Shown here: one piece after another, positions 1 to 11,367 of the stretch | Layout of the letters: each line of letters opens with the position of its first letter | How positions within the stretch are numbered: position 1 is the stretch's first letter | Assembly: GCF_010882125.1 (NCBI RefSeq) | Contig: NZ_JAAGVZ010000021.1 | Coordinates: 1-57,170, forward strand | DNA from: Peribacillus alkalitolerans | Lineage (GTDB): Bacteria; Bacillota; Bacilli; Bacillales; DSM-1321 | DNA length: 57,170 bases | Direction of reading: 5' to 3' | Made by a program: the position numbers and the translations under genes | Notes under the pieces: model-generated | What the model was told of the DNA's origin: nothing | Seen by the model: only the letters and a program-made list of their open reading frames with translations | Databases searched by the model: none

Positions 1-89
1 AAAGCAAGCTTTTAAGATGTCCGCTCGACTTGCATGTATTAGGCACGCCGCCAGCGTTCGTCCTGAGCCAGGATCAAACTCTCCAAAAA
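1..89 (-). rRNA. rrs: 16S ribosomal RNA, 5' end only (cut by window edge)
   Basis: Read on the minus strand, this begins with the universally conserved 16S start (GAGAGTTTGATCCTGGCTCA) and continues through the conserved GACGAACGCTGGCGGCGTGC stretch. Only about the first 89 nucleotides are in the window; the rest lies to the left. It belongs to an rRNA operon downstream of lysS and runs in the same direction as most protein genes here. The mature 5' end is placed by comparison with B. subtilis and may be off by a few bases. Confidence 0.97.
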
Positions 90-160
90 GTGTTTGACTC
101 GCTCATAAAATGTCTTATTTAAAAGACTTAAATTTAAACGTTGACGTATTGTTTTGTTTA

Positions 161-175
161 GTTTTCAAAGAGCAA
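161..175 (-). promoter_or_regulatory. rrn leader boxA-like antitermination element
   Basis: Minus-strand TTGCTCTTTGAAAAC sits between promoter P2 and the 16S start. It matches the TGCTCTTTGAAAAC element found in Bacillus rRNA leaders, where it is thought to load the NusB/NusE antitermination complex. Confidence 0.7.
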
Positions 176-191
176 TTAGAACAGCTTTTTA

Positions 192-220
192 ATATTACCA
201 CCGACTCAACTTTGAGTCAA
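192..220 (-). promoter_or_regulatory. rrn promoter P2
   Basis: A -35 box TTGACT (215-220) and a -10 box TAATAT (192-197) are separated by 17 bp on the minus strand, about 100 bp before the 16S start. Its -10 box is about 93 bp downstream of the -10 of P1, the tandem layout typical of Bacillus rRNA operons. The spacer carries a short inverted repeat (GACTCAA/TTGAGTC). Confidence 0.75.
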
Positions 221-284
221 GATGTTTTTTTAAAAAGTATTTCGTTCTTTTCGTTAAGTTGTTTTGTTCTTAACAACAGATATA

Positions 285-313
285 AATATAACACCATATC
301 GAAGTGGGCGCAA
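285..313 (-). promoter_or_regulatory. rrn promoter P1 (candidate)
   Basis: A -35-like TTGCGC (308-313) and a -10 TATATT (285-290) are 17 bp apart. The -35 box is weak, so the call leans on the -10 box and on the position upstream of P2. Confidence 0.45.
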
Positions 314-420
314 TAGCTTTTTAAAAAGTTTTCCTGAAATAATTTATGTTATAAAATTCCGACAAAAGAACTTAATTAAAGCTAGTGGTAATTACATCTC
401 TTATCCGAATATATCAAAAT

Positions 421-453
421 AAAAAAGCCTGGAAGATAATATCCTCCAAGGCT
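421..453 (-). terminator. Terminator after lysS
   Basis: On the minus strand an AAGCCTTGGA/TCCAGGCTT-type stem is followed by a run of T. It lies directly downstream of the lysS stop and separates lysS from the rRNA promoters. Confidence 0.85.
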
Positions 454-466
454 TCCACTCAAGCTA

Positions 467-2266
<1,800 letters not shown>

Positions 2267-3265
2267 TCAACCAACCACTTGAGTTTCTTCATTGACTTCA
2301 TTTTCTTCTACTAGAGAGTATAGAAGGTTAACTAGGTCATCCCTCGTATTACATTCATTAATGCCATTACGCACCTTCGCATTTCCACGTACACCTTTTA
2401 AGTACCATGCAGCATGTTTACGCATTTCACGAACGGCAACATTTTCATTCTTTAAGTCAATAAGGCGGTCCAAGTGAAGGACAGCAACATCCATCTTTTC
2501 ACTTACGGATGGCTCGTCCATTAATTCCCCAGTTTCTAGATATTTTACCGTACGATAAATCATCCATGGATTCCCAAGAGCTGCACGTCCAATCATGACA
2601 CCATCTACACCAGTTTCATCAAGCATACGTTTAGCATCCTGTGGAGTTTGGACATCACCATTTCCGATGATTGGGATGTTTACAGATTGTTTTACTTCGC
2701 GAATGATATCCCAATTCGCTTGTCCTTCATACATTTGAACACGTGTTCTTCCATGAAGAGATACTGCTTTACCGCCCGCACGTTCTACTGCTCTAGCGTT
2801 TTCCACAGCAAAAATGTGGTCTTCATCCCAACCCATACGCATTTTAACAGTTACTGGCTTATCAACAGCGTCAACAACAGCAGAAACCATTTCATAAATT
2901 TTGTTAGGATCTAGTAACCACTTTGCACCCGCATCACATTTTGTGATTTTTGGGACGGGGCAACCCATATTGATATCGATAATGTCCGCATTCGTATTGC
3001 GATCAACAAAACGAGCCGCTTCCACTAAAGATTCTCTTTCCCCACCAAATATTTGTAAGCTTAGAGGTTTTTCTCTTTCATCAATGTAAAGCATATTCAT
3101 AGTCTTTTCATTTTTGAAGATAATCCCTTTGTCGCTTACCATTTCCGCACAAACTAGCCCTGCACCAAATTCCTTTACAGTAAGACGGAATGCTGAGTTA
3201 CAAACACCAGCCATTGGAGCAAGGACAACAGGGTTTTTCATGGTGATATCTCCAATTTTCAGCAC
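2267..3265 (-). CDS. dusB: tRNA-dihydrouridine synthase DusB
   Basis: FMN-dependent enzyme that reduces uridines in the tRNA D-loop. The 332-residue TIM-barrel protein shows the FMN-site motif APMAGVCNSAFR (about residues 16-27), the active-site segment DINMGCPVPKI with the catalytic-type cysteine (about 97-107), LHGRTRVQMYEG, and the phosphate-binding IGNGDV and GRAALGNPW segments. It is nearly identical in length to B. subtilis DusB (YacF). It follows yazB by about 50 bp and ends the folate operon with a strong terminator. Confidence 0.97.
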   Translation of the reverse strand: MLKIGDITMKNPVVLAPMAGVCNSAFRLTVKEFGAGLVCAEMVSDKGIIFKNEKTMNMLYIDEREKPLSLQIFGGERESLVEAARFVDRNTNADIIDINMGCPVPKITKCDAGAKWLLDPNKIYEMVSAVVDAVDKPVTVKMRMGWDEDHIFAVENARAVERAGGKAVSLHGRTRVQMYEGQANWDIIREVKQSVNIPIIGNGDVQTPQDAKRMLDETGVDGVMIGRAALGNPWMIYRTVKYLETGELMDEPSVSEKMDVAVLHLDRLIDLKNENVAVREMRKHAAWYLKGVRGNAKVRNGINECNTRDDLVNLLYSLVEENEVNEETQVVG

Positions 3266-3319
3266 AATATTAACTCCTCTTTATTTTAAAATAATTTATA
3301 TATTAAATGAATTGTCTTC

Positions 3320-3529
3320 TTAATTTTCTTTAGGGTTAAGCTCTCCTAGAGGTACATCGAGCATTTCTGCTACTTCTGTCAAAAATTTATCAGAAGGCAT
3401 ACGGTTTCCTCTTTCGACCTCACCTAATAAAGAAACAGAAACTCCAAGTTCTTTCGCAAATCCTTCTTGCGTATAACCTTTCAACTTTCGAAAGGCACGA
3501 ATGCGTCTTCCCCATTTTTCTGCTTCCAT
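3320..3529 (-). CDS. yazB: Small XRE-family helix-turn-helix protein
   Basis: A 69-residue protein that is almost entirely one Cro/C1-type helix-turn-helix domain (about residues 8-62; the recognition part runs through GYTQEGFAKELGVSVSLLGE). Its start lies inside the end of folK, overlapping by 49 bp, so the two are translationally linked. B. subtilis has the same small gene in the same place. The DNA target and role are unknown; location in the folate operon does not prove control of folate genes. Confidence 0.9.
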   Translation of the reverse strand: MEAEKWGRRIRAFRKLKGYTQEGFAKELGVSVSLLGEVERGNRMPSDKFLTEVAEMLDVPLGELNPKEN

Positions 3530-4008
3530 ATTCGAACTCCTTCTTTCTCTGGCATGTTCTCTAACAATGATGTTAGCGGTAAATCCATCGTCGGAAGCTT
3601 GATGTTCGATTCAATTTCCAATAAAGGTATAAGGACAAATGCTCGCTCATGCATCCGAGGATGAGGAATAGAAAGATTATCCGCTTCAATATTGTCTAGA
3701 TTATACAACAAAATGTCAAGGTCTATGGTTCGAGGACCCCACCTAATTTCCCTTTTTCTCCCAAGTGACTCTTCAATAGATTGGCAACTTACTAGCAATT
3801 CTTCAGGTGAATGATCCGTTTCAATCTTCACTACAATATTCAAGAAATTTCCTTGATCAGTATACCCAACCGGTTCCGTTTCATAAATCGAAGAGATGTC
3901 CGTAACAAGAATATACTTATCTTCACGCAGTAATTGAACTGCTTCGTTTAAATATTGAAACCGATTTTCTATATTTGTTCCTAATGACAAAAAAGCTGTT
4001 GACTTCAT
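3481..4008 (-). CDS. folK: 2-amino-4-hydroxy-6-hydroxymethyldihydropteridine pyrophosphokinase
   Basis: Transfers pyrophosphate from ATP to 6-hydroxymethyl-dihydropterin, producing the substrate of FolP. The 175-residue product shows the FolK signature GPRTIDLDILLYN (about 94-106), the N-terminal LSLGTNIENR, and the substrate-loop segment IPHPRMHERAFVL. The start shares one base with the folB stop (TAATG), indicating coupled translation. The 3' end overlaps yazB by 49 bp. Confidence 0.97.
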   Translation of the reverse strand: MKSTAFLSLGTNIENRFQYLNEAVQLLREDKYILVTDISSIYETEPVGYTDQGNFLNIVVKIETDHSPEELLVSCQSIEESLGRKREIRWGPRTIDLDILLYNLDNIEADNLSIPHPRMHERAFVLIPLLEIESNIKLPTMDLPLTSLLENMPEKEGVRIWKQKNGEDAFVPFES

Positions 4009-4370
4009 TACCCTCTACTCCTCGAGATCTCAATGGCTACAGATTTATAGTGTCCAGGAATAGGAGGATCTGGCTTAATGACTTTGACTGTACAGCTTTG
4101 CACTTTTGAAAATCTTTCTAAAATCACTTCGGCAACTTTCTCTGCGACTGATTCTATCAGCTTATATGGTTTGCCTTCAACGATTTCCTTACAGGTAAAA
4201 TATAGTTCACCATAATTAATAGAATCGTTTAAGTTATCACTTTTTCCAGCTTTGGATAAATCAGCATCCACTGACAAATCGACTTTAAATCGTTGCCCCA
4301 GCTTCGTTTCCTCAGGGAACACTCCATGGTAACCATAAAACTCCATTTCATTTAAATAGATTTTATCCAA
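4008..4370 (-). CDS. folB: Dihydroneopterin aldolase
   Basis: Cleaves dihydroneopterin to 6-hydroxymethyl-dihydropterin and glycolaldehyde, the step before FolK. I place the start at the TTG at 4370 (protein MDKIYLNEMEFYGYHG), giving 120 residues, the B. subtilis length. It is preceded by a GGGAAGGGTG ribosome site and overlaps the folP stop by 8 bp. An upstream GTG/ATG would add a short tail with no family match. The family features YGYHGVFPEE and the C-terminal VIKPDPPIPGHYKSVAIEI are present. Confidence 0.95.
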   Translation of the reverse strand: MDKIYLNEMEFYGYHGVFPEETKLGQRFKVDLSVDADLSKAGKSDNLNDSINYGELYFTCKEIVEGKPYKLIESVAEKVAEVILERFSKVQSCTVKVIKPDPPIPGHYKSVAIEISRSRG

Positions 4371-5205
4371 TAGAATCACCCTTCCCAACCAGAACATCCA
4401 TCACTTTTGCCATACGTGATATTTCTTTCACATCATGAACGCGCATGATGTGGCATCCTTTTTGAATCCCATAACATACAGTTGCCCCTGTACCTTCCAT
4501 CCGCTCTTGTGGTGGCAAATCCAAAATCTGTCCAATCATGGATTTCCGGCTTGTCCCGAGTAATACAGGATAACCTAAAGACACTAAATTATCTAACCCT
4601 CTCATCATGTCTATATTTCCTGCAAAGTCTTTTGCAAATCCAATGCCAGGGTCTAAAATGATATTCTGATCCTTCACACCTGCTGATTTCACCAACTCGA
4701 TGCTTTGGTACAAGTCATAAAATGCATCACGCAAGAAAACATCATATTCCATTCCCTCACGATTGTGCATTAATATAATCGGTACATCTAACTCCGCTGC
4801 TACCTTTGCCATATTCGGGTCCGCTTTTGCTCCCCACACATCATTGATAATATGTGCCCCAGCTTTCACCGCACGCAACGCGACCTCAGCTTTATATGTA
4901 TCGATGGAAATTGGCACAGAAACCTCATTAGAGATTGCTTCGATTACAGGAATGACCCGTATCAGCTCCTCTTCTACCGACACCCTTTCAGCACCTGGAC
5001 GTGTGGATTCGCCACCTATGTCAATAATGTCAGCTCCGTCTTTTACTAACTGCTTGGCACGAGCTACAGCTGCCTCCACTTCATTGAACTTTCCCCCATC
5101 AGAGAAAGAATCCGGTGTTGTATTCAAAATCCCCATGATAAGGGTTTTATTCTGATAATCAAGTTGATACGGTCCACACTGTATGGTTGTTGAAGGTTCC
5201 CTCAC
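4363..5205 (-). CDS. folP: Dihydropteroate synthase
   Basis: Condenses 6-hydroxymethyl-dihydropterin pyrophosphate with p-aminobenzoate to dihydropteroate; this family is the sulfonamide target. The 280-residue TIM-barrel protein shows MGILNTTPDSFSDGG (about 24-38), GGESTRPGA (about 63-71) and DPGIGFAKD. The GTG start at 5205 has an AAGGAGAG ribosome site. It lies 14 bp after pabC, so the enzymes making p-aminobenzoate and the enzyme using it share one operon. Confidence 0.97.
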   Translation of the reverse strand: MREPSTTIQCGPYQLDYQNKTLIMGILNTTPDSFSDGGKFNEVEAAVARAKQLVKDGADIIDIGGESTRPGAERVSVEEELIRVIPVIEAISNEVSVPISIDTYKAEVALRAVKAGAHIINDVWGAKADPNMAKVAAELDVPIILMHNREGMEYDVFLRDAFYDLYQSIELVKSAGVKDQNIILDPGIGFAKDFAGNIDMMRGLDNLVSLGYPVLLGTSRKSMIGQILDLPPQERMEGTGATVCYGIQKGCHIMRVHDVKEISRMAKVMDVLVGKGDSIG

Positions 5206-5219
5206 AATAAAACTCTCCT

Positions 5220-6107
5220 TTACTCAGCACAATCATTTGGGTATTCACTCATTGTAAAAAGCTGTTCTCTTAGTGTTTTATATTTCCTAAACAATAATGC
5301 CGTGATAACACCTTGAACTCCGTTAAATTCCTTTACTCCTTCTAAACGGTCAATCGCGACGATTTCTTGAATGGAGTTGGTAATAAACATTTCATCTGCT
5401 TCTAGTAGGTCGTCGAGCAAGTATTCTCCTTCTTCTACCAGAATGCCATGTTCCATTGCAAGATGGATGACAAACTGTCTTGTAATCCCATTTAAAATTC
5501 CGGTTTGAATGGCTGGGGTGTATAAAACGCCCTTTTTCACCCAGAATATATTTGAAACAATGCCTTCTGCCAAGTTTCCTTTTTCATTCAAGAAAATCCC
5601 TTCGGCATCAACCCCAGCTCCCATCTCTCGCTTAGCAACAATATTGTTCAGGTAATGATGGGATTTCAAACGGAATGCCGTCTCTGGGGTATTCCTTCTT
5701 TGCCTCAATAGGATCGCTGTTTTACTACTCAATTGCTCCGTGGCTACAGGTAAAGAATTCATAAAAATCATGACATTAGGGTTAGTATACGGTTCAGTCT
5801 GCAAACCAATAGGTCCATCTCCCGCTGACACATTCAACCTCACTCGAGCATTTTCAAATCCATTCTTATTTATCAGTTCATTCAGTAGCTCTGACATATC
5901 CTCTATTGAAAGTGTTAGCTGAATGTTTAACTCCGATAAAGCCACTTGCATGCGTTTTAGATGTTCTGCTAATAAAAAGGGATGCCCATTGTATAGACGA
6001 AAAGTTTCAAACACTCCTAATCCATATAAGAAACCATGGTCAAATGGGGAAATAGTTGCTTCATTCTCGGGGATGATTCTCCCGTTTAAATACATCCACT
6101 TATTCAT
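5220..6107 (-). CDS. pabC: Aminodeoxychorismate lyase
   Basis: PLP enzyme of fold type IV that splits 4-amino-4-deoxychorismate into p-aminobenzoate and pyruvate. I choose the ATG at 6107 ([14 protein letters not shown], 295 residues). It overlaps the pabA end by 8 bp and matches the family N-terminus; the frame stays open 20 codons further upstream inside pabA. Visible features are [18 protein letters not shown] near the N-terminus, the [16 protein letters not shown] segment with the likely Schiff-base lysine, and the [22 protein letters not shown] region. Confidence 0.95.
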   Translation of the reverse strand: MNKWMYLNGRIIPENEATISPFDHGFLYGLGVFETFRLYNGHPFLLAEHLKRMQVALSELNIQLTLSIEDMSELLNELINKNGFENARVRLNVSAGDGPIGLQTEPYTNPNVMIFMNSLPVATEQLSSKTAILLRQRRNTPETAFRLKSHHYLNNIVAKREMGAGVDAEGIFLNEKGNLAEGIVSNIFWVKKGVLYTPAIQTGILNGITRQFVIHLAMEHGILVEEGEYLLDDLLEADEMFITNSIQEIVAIDRLEGVKEFNGVQGVITALLFRKYKTLREQLFTMSEYPNDCAE

Positions 6108-6693
6108 TCGTAATTTGTTCCGCTTTCGTATAAAATCCCACAAAATTACGTAGTAACTGTTTTCCATTCTGCGTCATGATGGACTCTGGATGGAATTGGA
6201 CCCCTTCGACTGGCAACTCCTTATGGCGGATGGCCATGATTTCTCCCTCTTCAGTCCAAGCTGAGATTTCAAAGCAATCGGGAAGCGTTTCTTTTTTCAC
6301 GATTAACGAGTGATAACGTGTGGCAATAAAAGGATTTGGCATCCCTTCAAATGTCGTTTTCCCATCATGGTATACAGGAGAAGTCTTTCCATGCATGAGT
6401 CGCTCGGCAACGATGACGTCTCCTCCGAATGCTTGTCCGATAGATTGATGTCCTAAGCAGACACCGAAAATGGGGATCTTCCCAGAAAAGTGACTGATGG
6501 TTTCCAGACTGATACCCGCCTCATTGGGACTGCAAGGCCCAGGTGAAACCATGATGATGTTTGGATGTAACTGTTCTATTTCTTCGATAGTGATTTGGTC
6601 GTTTCTCTTTACAACTAATTCTTCACCCAGTTCGCCTAAGTATTGAACTAGGTTATAAGTAAAAGAATCGTAATTATCAATCATGAGTATCAT
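6100..6693 (-). CDS. pabA: Para-aminobenzoate/anthranilate synthase glutamine amidotransferase subunit
   Basis: Class I glutamine amidotransferase that supplies ammonia to PabB. In B. subtilis the equivalent protein (PabA/TrpG) also serves anthranilate synthase. The 197-residue product has the catalytic cysteine in [16 protein letters not shown] (about residues 76-91) and the His-Glu pair in [10 protein letters not shown] (near 170). It overlaps pabB by 17 bp and pabC by 8 bp, consistent with equimolar synthesis. I saw no clear run of GAG/TAG triplets of the TRAP-binding kind near its start. Confidence 0.96.
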   Translation of the reverse strand: MILMIDNYDSFTYNLVQYLGELGEELVVKRNDQITIEEIEQLHPNIIMVSPGPCSPNEAGISLETISHFSGKIPIFGVCLGHQSIGQAFGGDVIVAERLMHGKTSPVYHDGKTTFEGMPNPFIATRYHSLIVKKETLPDCFEISAWTEEGEIMAIRHKELPVEGVQFHPESIMTQNGKQLLRNFVGFYTKAEQITNE

Positions 6694-8125
6694 CGCTGTG
6701 ACCTGCCTTTCGATACTTAGAATCTGCTTGTTCCTTCGCTCTCCATAACGCTGCTGCTTTTTTCAAAGATTCAAGATATTCATACTTCGGATTAGAGTCT
6801 ATGACGACCCCTGCCCCTGCTTGAACATGGCCCATTCCATCCTTAGCGAGCATGGTACGGATAACAATATTCAGTTCCATTTCACCTGAATATCCAATCC
6901 AACCAATGGAACCTGTATATATGCCCCGTCTTACCGGCTCTAATTCTTCTATGATTTCCATCGTCCTTATTTTAGGCGCACCTGTAATTGTACCTCCTGG
7001 AAAAACTGCTTTGATGACGTCATACTCATTTTGTCCATCGGCAAGTTCTCCCCTCACATTGGAGACAATATGCATAACATGGGAATATTTTTCAATCACC
7101 ATGAACTCATCAACCTCAACCGTACCGAAACGGCAAACACGTCCAAGGTCATTTCTTTCCAAATCAACAAGCATTACATGTTCTGCTCTTTCTTTCTCAT
7201 TATCAATCAATTCCTTTGCCAAGCTTTCATCTTCTTCGGCATTAGCACCCCTTGACCTTGTCCCAGCAATTGGTCTTGTGCTGACATCAAGCCCTTTCTT
7301 CTTAATAAGAAGCTCAGGTGAGCCACTCACGATTTGAAAGTCAAGGGTTTCAACATAAGACATGTATGGAGATGGATTCAATTTTCGGAGTTCTTCGTAT
7401 ATCTCAATGGGAGAAGCCAATAAGGGCTTTGACTGTCTGACTGATAAATTCACTTGGAAAATGTCACCTTTAGAAATATAGTCTCGAACTCTTTCTACTG
7501 CATCCATGAATTCATTTTCCGTCATGGAAACTGTTAGTTCATCATTATCTACAACAATTTCTTCAGACATAAATTCTAGGTCAGCACGACTGGTCCATTC
7601 TTCCCTAACATCCGATTCCATTCGATTCAAAATTTCTTCAGCAATGTCCACTTGATCCTCGACACCTGTATACAGGAGCCACAGTGTTTTATTTTCATGT
7701 TCATAAGCTAGTAATTCGTCAAAAACCATGAAATAAATATCTGGTGTTAATAAATCATCCGTTGTAAGGCTTGGTAATTTTTCAATATAACGAGCATAAT
7801 CATAGCTAATGAACCCCATGGCTCCACCTTGGAAATCTGGAAGTGATTCGTCTTGTATCACATTCCTTGATGCCATCCACTCTTTCATCAGAAGTAGAGG
7901 TTCTCCCTCCTGTCGGATAGAATGATCCTTCTCTGTGATGATTAATTCATTATCCTTACCTTCTAGGACAGCGACTGGGGAAATTCCAGCAAAAGAATAC
8001 TTCCCACCTCTCCCACTTTCGAGCAGAATATGGTGTGATTTTTGTACAGATAAAGCTAGATATATATCAAAAAAATCTCTTTCGTTCATGGAAATGGCTC
8101 GACTAAACACTTTTCTTTTTTTCAC
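6677..8125 (-). CDS. pabB: Aminodeoxychorismate synthase component I
   Basis: Converts chorismate and ammonia to 4-amino-4-deoxychorismate, the first step toward p-aminobenzoate. The 482-residue product belongs to the anthranilate synthase I family. The C-terminal chorismate-binding domain shows [23 protein letters not shown] and [20 protein letters not shown], ending with [15 protein letters not shown]. The GTG start at 8125 has an AGGGGTG ribosome site 7 bp upstream. It is the first gene of the pab-fol-dusB operon. Confidence 0.96.
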   Translation of the reverse strand: MKKRKVFSRAISMNERDFFDIYLALSVQKSHHILLESGRGGKYSFAGISPVAVLEGKDNELIITEKDHSIRQEGEPLLLMKEWMASRNVIQDESLPDFQGGAMGFISYDYARYIEKLPSLTTDDLLTPDIYFMVFDELLAYEHENKTLWLLYTGVEDQVDIAEEILNRMESDVREEWTSRADLEFMSEEIVVDNDELTVSMTENEFMDAVERVRDYISKGDIFQVNLSVRQSKPLLASPIEIYEELRKLNPSPYMSYVETLDFQIVSGSPELLIKKKGLDVSTRPIAGTRSRGANAEEDESLAKELIDNEKERAEHVMLVDLERNDLGRVCRFGTVEVDEFMVIEKYSHVMHIVSNVRGELADGQNEYDVIKAVFPGGTITGAPKIRTMEIIEELEPVRRGIYTGSIGWIGYSGEMELNIVIRTMLAKDGMGHVQAGAGVVIDSNPKYEYLESLKKAAALWRAKEQADSKYRKAGHSDDTHD

Positions 8126-8427
8126 TATGTCTGCACCCCTAAAAACAACTTTGTCATTATATGTTACAAGGAATTCTCCTCTTTAGTATCATGTCATATA
8201 TTCTCACCATTCGACAACTACAAATACAAACCGGTAGGATGTACACATTAGAAAATTCGCCGATTGGCGAGCATAAAGGTGAAGACAGAGGAGGAGTATG
8301 TTGCACTTTTACTTCCACTCCTGAATTTGACCACTACGTTGCCTTTCTACGATTTAACCAATTTATAGTTTCTTACAATACAAAAGAGCATCCACCGCTT
8401 CGATGGATGCCCTTTTCTATGAAAAAA
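8126..8427. other. Gap between cysK and the pab-fol operon
   Basis: A 302-bp stretch. It holds the cysK terminator (8381-8410) and a short GC-rich stem (TCGCC/GGCGA, about 8257-8270) of unknown role. A weak pabB promoter candidate reads TTGTCG, an 18-bp spacer, then CATGAT on the minus strand within about 8180-8220. No gene seen. Confidence 0.45.
8381..8410 (-). terminator. Terminator after cysK
   Basis: Minus-strand stem GCATCCA/TGGATGC (8388-8394 with 8404-8410) followed by TCTTTT, 18 bp past the cysK stop. Confidence 0.85.
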
Positions 8428-9357
8428 TTATTCTTGTTCGAATTGATACAAAGGTGTACTTAAATAACGTTCTCCATTACTTGGGATAATGGCCAGGACT
8501 TTCTTTCCTTTGCCTAGCTTTTTCGCAACTTGTAAAGCAGCAGAAATCGCAGCCCCTGATGAAATTCCACCTAAAATCCCTTCTTCTCTTGCGGCACGAC
8601 GTGCAAATTCAAACGCCTCTTCGTTTTTCACTTGAATAATTTCATCGTAAATGTCCGTGTTCAATATATCAGGAACAAATCCTGCTCCAATTCCTTGGAT
8701 TTTATGAGGTCCTGGTTTTCCACCAGACAGCACTGGGGAATCAGCGGGTTCCACTGCAACAATTTTGATACTTGGAAAAGCTTCTCGTAACACTTCGCCG
8801 GCTCCAGTAACCGTACCACCTGTTCCGATTCCTGATACGAACGCGTCAAGTTGCTCTCCCATTTGCTCGACAATTTCTTTACCAGTCGTATTGCGATGGA
8901 TTTCTGGATTCGCTTCATTCTTAAACTGCTGCGGCATAAAATAGCCATTTTCCTTAGCTAACTCTTCTGCTTTACGGATTGCTCCGCCCATCCCTTCAGG
9001 ACCTGGAGTTAACACAAGATCGGCTCCATATGCTCGCAATAAATTACGACGCTCTAAGCTCATAGTTTCCGGCATGACAAGAATCGCTCGATATCCTTTG
9101 GCTGCAGCGATCATTGCTAAACCGATTCCAGTATTCCCACTTGTAGGTTCAATAATTGTATCCCCAGATTTCAATACCCCAGATTTTTCAGCGTCCTCGA
9201 TCATAGCTAATGCAATACGATCTTTGACACTACTTCCAGGATTCATATATTCGAGTTTTAAGTAAACATCCGCGCTGTCAGTATCCACTAATCGGTTTAA
9301 TTTTACGATAGGTGTTTGACCTACTAATTCTGATACCGAATTTGCAATACGTGCCAT
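8428..9357 (-). CDS. cysK: Cysteine synthase (O-acetylserine thiol-lyase)
   Basis: PLP enzyme that makes cysteine from O-acetylserine and sulfide. The 309-residue product shows the PLP lysine in [11 protein letters not shown] (about 34-44), the asparagine loop [12 protein letters not shown] (about 69-80), the phosphate-binding [13 protein letters not shown] and the C-terminal [14 protein letters not shown] good sigma-A promoter is present at 9402-9430 and the ATG has an AGGGAGAGG ribosome site. I could not identify a CymR operator by eye. It stands alone between two terminators. Confidence 0.97.
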   Translation of the reverse strand: MARIANSVSELVGQTPIVKLNRLVDTDSADVYLKLEYMNPGSSVKDRIALAMIEDAEKSGVLKSGDTIIEPTSGNTGIGLAMIAAAKGYRAILVMPETMSLERRNLLRAYGADLVLTPGPEGMGGAIRKAEELAKENGYFMPQQFKNEANPEIHRNTTGKEIVEQMGEQLDAFVSGIGTGGTVTGAGEVLREAFPSIKIVAVEPADSPVLSGGKPGPHKIQGIGAGFVPDILNTDIYDEIIQVKNEEAFEFARRAAREEGILGGISSGAAISAALQVAKKLGKGKKVLAIIPSNGERYLSTPLYQFEQE

Positions 9358-9401
9358 AGTATCCTCTCCCTAATACCAAGTAATTTTATGGGTTTTAATT
9401 C

Positions 9402-9430
9402 AATTTACTGCTTACTTTCTAAATTGTCAA
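9402..9430 (-). promoter_or_regulatory. cysK promoter
   Basis: TTGACA (9425-9430), a 17-bp spacer and TAAATT (9402-9407) on the minus strand, about 45 bp before the cysK start. Confidence 0.75.
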
Positions 9431-9518
9431 TAAATTCAGCTTGTCCCTCGAAAAAAAGTAACCGTCCGAAAAACTACTGTTAGTATATTCAATTCATCGT
9501 CAATAAGTCGTATAAAAA

Positions 9519-9543
9519 GAAAAAGCAGCCTCGGAAGGCTACT
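9519..9543 (-). terminator. Terminator after the parvulin-like gene
   Basis: Minus-strand stem GTAGCCT/AGGCTGC with a TCCG loop followed by TTTTTC, just past the stop at 9556. Confidence 0.85.
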
Positions 9544-9555
9544 TTGAATGGAACG

Positions 9556-10449
9556 TCATTTTCCATAATACCAATCGACTTTTTGTTCATCCCAGAAAAA
9601 ATCCGGGGAGGCTGGCTGTTCCATTTGATCCATTGCGACCTGTCTCCGAATTTGATCCTTCACATCATCGTAAGAATATTTCTTCGGCTTTATTCGCTCA
9701 TGAAGGTACAAGATGGCATAACCATTTTCCACTTTAATGATATTGCTCCATTTACCTTTTCCTAACTTACTGGCTTGTTGAAAGTACTCGTTCGGATATC
9801 TTTCATTGGCAGCCGATATAAAACCGATATCCCCACCGTGATTGGAGGTAAAATCATCAACTGATTTTTCCATAGCGAGGAGGGAAAATGTAGCGCCATC
9901 TTTTAGCTCATCAACTACTTTTTGAGCTTCTGCCTTTTGTTTTACCACTATATGTGAAAGGTGAAGGGTTTCAGGAACTTCAAATGTCTTTTTATTATCT
10001 TCATAATACTTTTTTATGGTCTTTTCAGGAATATCCACGTCTTTGGTTAAAAGCTTTTCAAGGAGAATGCTCGTCTTAAGCTGCATTCTCCATTTCTCTT
10101 CATTTTCTAATTGTTGCTGATCAAACGATCCATACATGGTCTTCAGTAAGATAAATTCACGATCGAGTTCTTGGTCAGATACTGTTACATCATATTTCTT
10201 GGCAGTTTCTAAGATGACTTTTTCATCAATCATTTCTTTTAGTACTTCTTTTCCATAACGATGTTCCAGTTCATTTATCCATTCTTGCTGTGAAATCGTT
10301 TCCTTACCGATGGTCGCAACCACATCTTGTTGGTCATCAGAATGAAATACTTTATCTGAAGCGAAGGGCTTTATTGCAAAGAGTAAGATAGTCATCACAT
10401 TCAAAAGGATAAGGCCGATGACTGTAGACCATAATCGTTTGTTAGTCAA
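9556..10449 (-). CDS. yacD: Membrane-anchored parvulin-type peptidyl-prolyl isomerase (PrsA-like)
   Basis: A 297-residue protein with one N-terminal membrane segment (about residues 7-27, RLWSTVIGLILLNVMTILLF) and the rest predicted outside the membrane. Residues about 45-150 resemble the SurA/PrsA chaperone arm. The parvulin domain follows (about 160-255), with LHLSHIVVKQKAEAQ, GGDIGFISA and GYAILYLHERI. No lipobox cysteine follows the membrane segment, so unlike PrsA it is probably anchored by the helix itself. It is last in the coaX-hslO-yacD operon. A role in folding exported proteins is inferred from the domain; the true substrate is unknown. Confidence 0.88.
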   Translation of the reverse strand: MTNKRLWSTVIGLILLNVMTILLFAIKPFASDKVFHSDDQQDVVATIGKETISQQEWINELEHRYGKEVLKEMIDEKVILETAKKYDVTVSDQELDREFILLKTMYGSFDQQQLENEEKWRMQLKTSILLEKLLTKDVDIPEKTIKKYYEDNKKTFEVPETLHLSHIVVKQKAEAQKVVDELKDGATFSLLAMEKSVDDFTSNHGGDIGFISAANERYPNEYFQQASKLGKGKWSNIIKVENGYAILYLHERIKPKKYSYDDVKDQIRRQVAMDQMEQPASPDFFWDEQKVDWYYGK

Positions 10450-10466
10450 AGCTTATCCCCCCAAAG

Positions 10467-11345
10467 TCATTTCGCATCTTTTTTTAGCTCTTCTAATTCT
10501 TCTCTAGAAAATTGGTATTTTTCATTACAGAAATGACATTGGGCTTCAGCAGACCCTTCATCATCAATGATTTCTTGAATCTCCTGTGTCCCAAGGCTCA
10601 CTAATGCATTAGAAATTCTCTCTCTAGAACACTGACATTGGAATTGAATCGGCATTTTTTCTAGTATTTGAACATTCCCTTTTCCAAGGAGCTCTTCTAA
10701 TATCTCTTCAGGGGTTAGCCCCTTTTGAATCAGCTTAGAAATTGGAGGGATGGTTTTTAAACGTTCCTCAATTTGGGTAATCGTTGCATCTTCTGTTCCT
10801 GGCAGTAACTGAATAATAAATCCGCCAGCAGCCAATATGGAGTTATCAGGATTCACTAGTACTCCAACACCCACTGAAGAAGGTACTTGTTCTGATGTGA
10901 CAAGGTAGTACGTAAAATCTTCTCCAATTTCACCAGACACAATGGGAATTTGACCTGTAAAAAAGTCTCTTAATCCTAAGTCCTTGACTATGGTTAGCAT
11001 CCCATCCGTACCAACGGCTCTACGAACATCTAACTTTCCGTGTTGGTTCAAGTCGAAATGTGTTTGAGGATTAGTCACATACCCACGAACTTCCCCTTTG
11101 GCATTGCTGTCTACAAGGATTGCGCCGATTGGTCCGCCACCTTCAATTTTGATAGTCAGTTTATCATCGCCTTTTAACATGGCACCTAACATCACACCAG
11201 CGGTCATCGTTCTACCAAGTGCTGCAGATGCCGTCGGCCATGTCCCATGTCTTTGTTGGGCTTCTCCCACAGAATTAGTAGAAGTAACCGCATAGGCACG
11301 AACCTGGCCGTTATAGCCAAGGGCTTTTATTAAATAGTCATTCAT
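10467..11345 (-). CDS. hslO: Redox-regulated chaperone Hsp33
   Basis: Cytoplasmic chaperone that releases zinc and becomes active on oxidation and unfolding. The 292-residue product has the Hsp33 N-terminal domain and a C-terminal zinc switch with CxC (QCQCSR, about 236-241) and CxxC (QCHFCNEKY, near 270), so the full redox switch is present. The start has an AGGAG ribosome site and lies 22 bp after coaX. Confidence 0.97.
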   Translation of the reverse strand: MNDYLIKALGYNGQVRAYAVTSTNSVGEAQQRHGTWPTASAALGRTMTAGVMLGAMLKGDDKLTIKIEGGGPIGAILVDSNAKGEVRGYVTNPQTHFDLNQHGKLDVRRAVGTDGMLTIVKDLGLRDFFTGQIPIVSGEIGEDFTYYLVTSEQVPSSVGVGVLVNPDNSILAAGGFIIQLLPGTEDATITQIEERLKTIPPISKLIQKGLTPEEILEELLGKGNVQILEKMPIQFQCQCSRERISNALVSLGTQEIQEIIDDEGSAEAQCHFCNEKYQFSREELEELKKDAK

Positions 11346-11367
11346 AAAATAAACTCCTAACTGTAAT

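Noticed and set aside
2740-2755. GAACACGTGTTC palindrome as a parS site
   Set aside because: It has the CACGTG centre but the outer bases do not fit parS, and it lies inside the conserved dusB coding sequence.
6852-7337. A 161-codon plus-strand open frame opposite pabB
   Set aside because: It mirrors a well-conserved gene, has no ribosome site or family features, and is explained by codon bias on the other strand.
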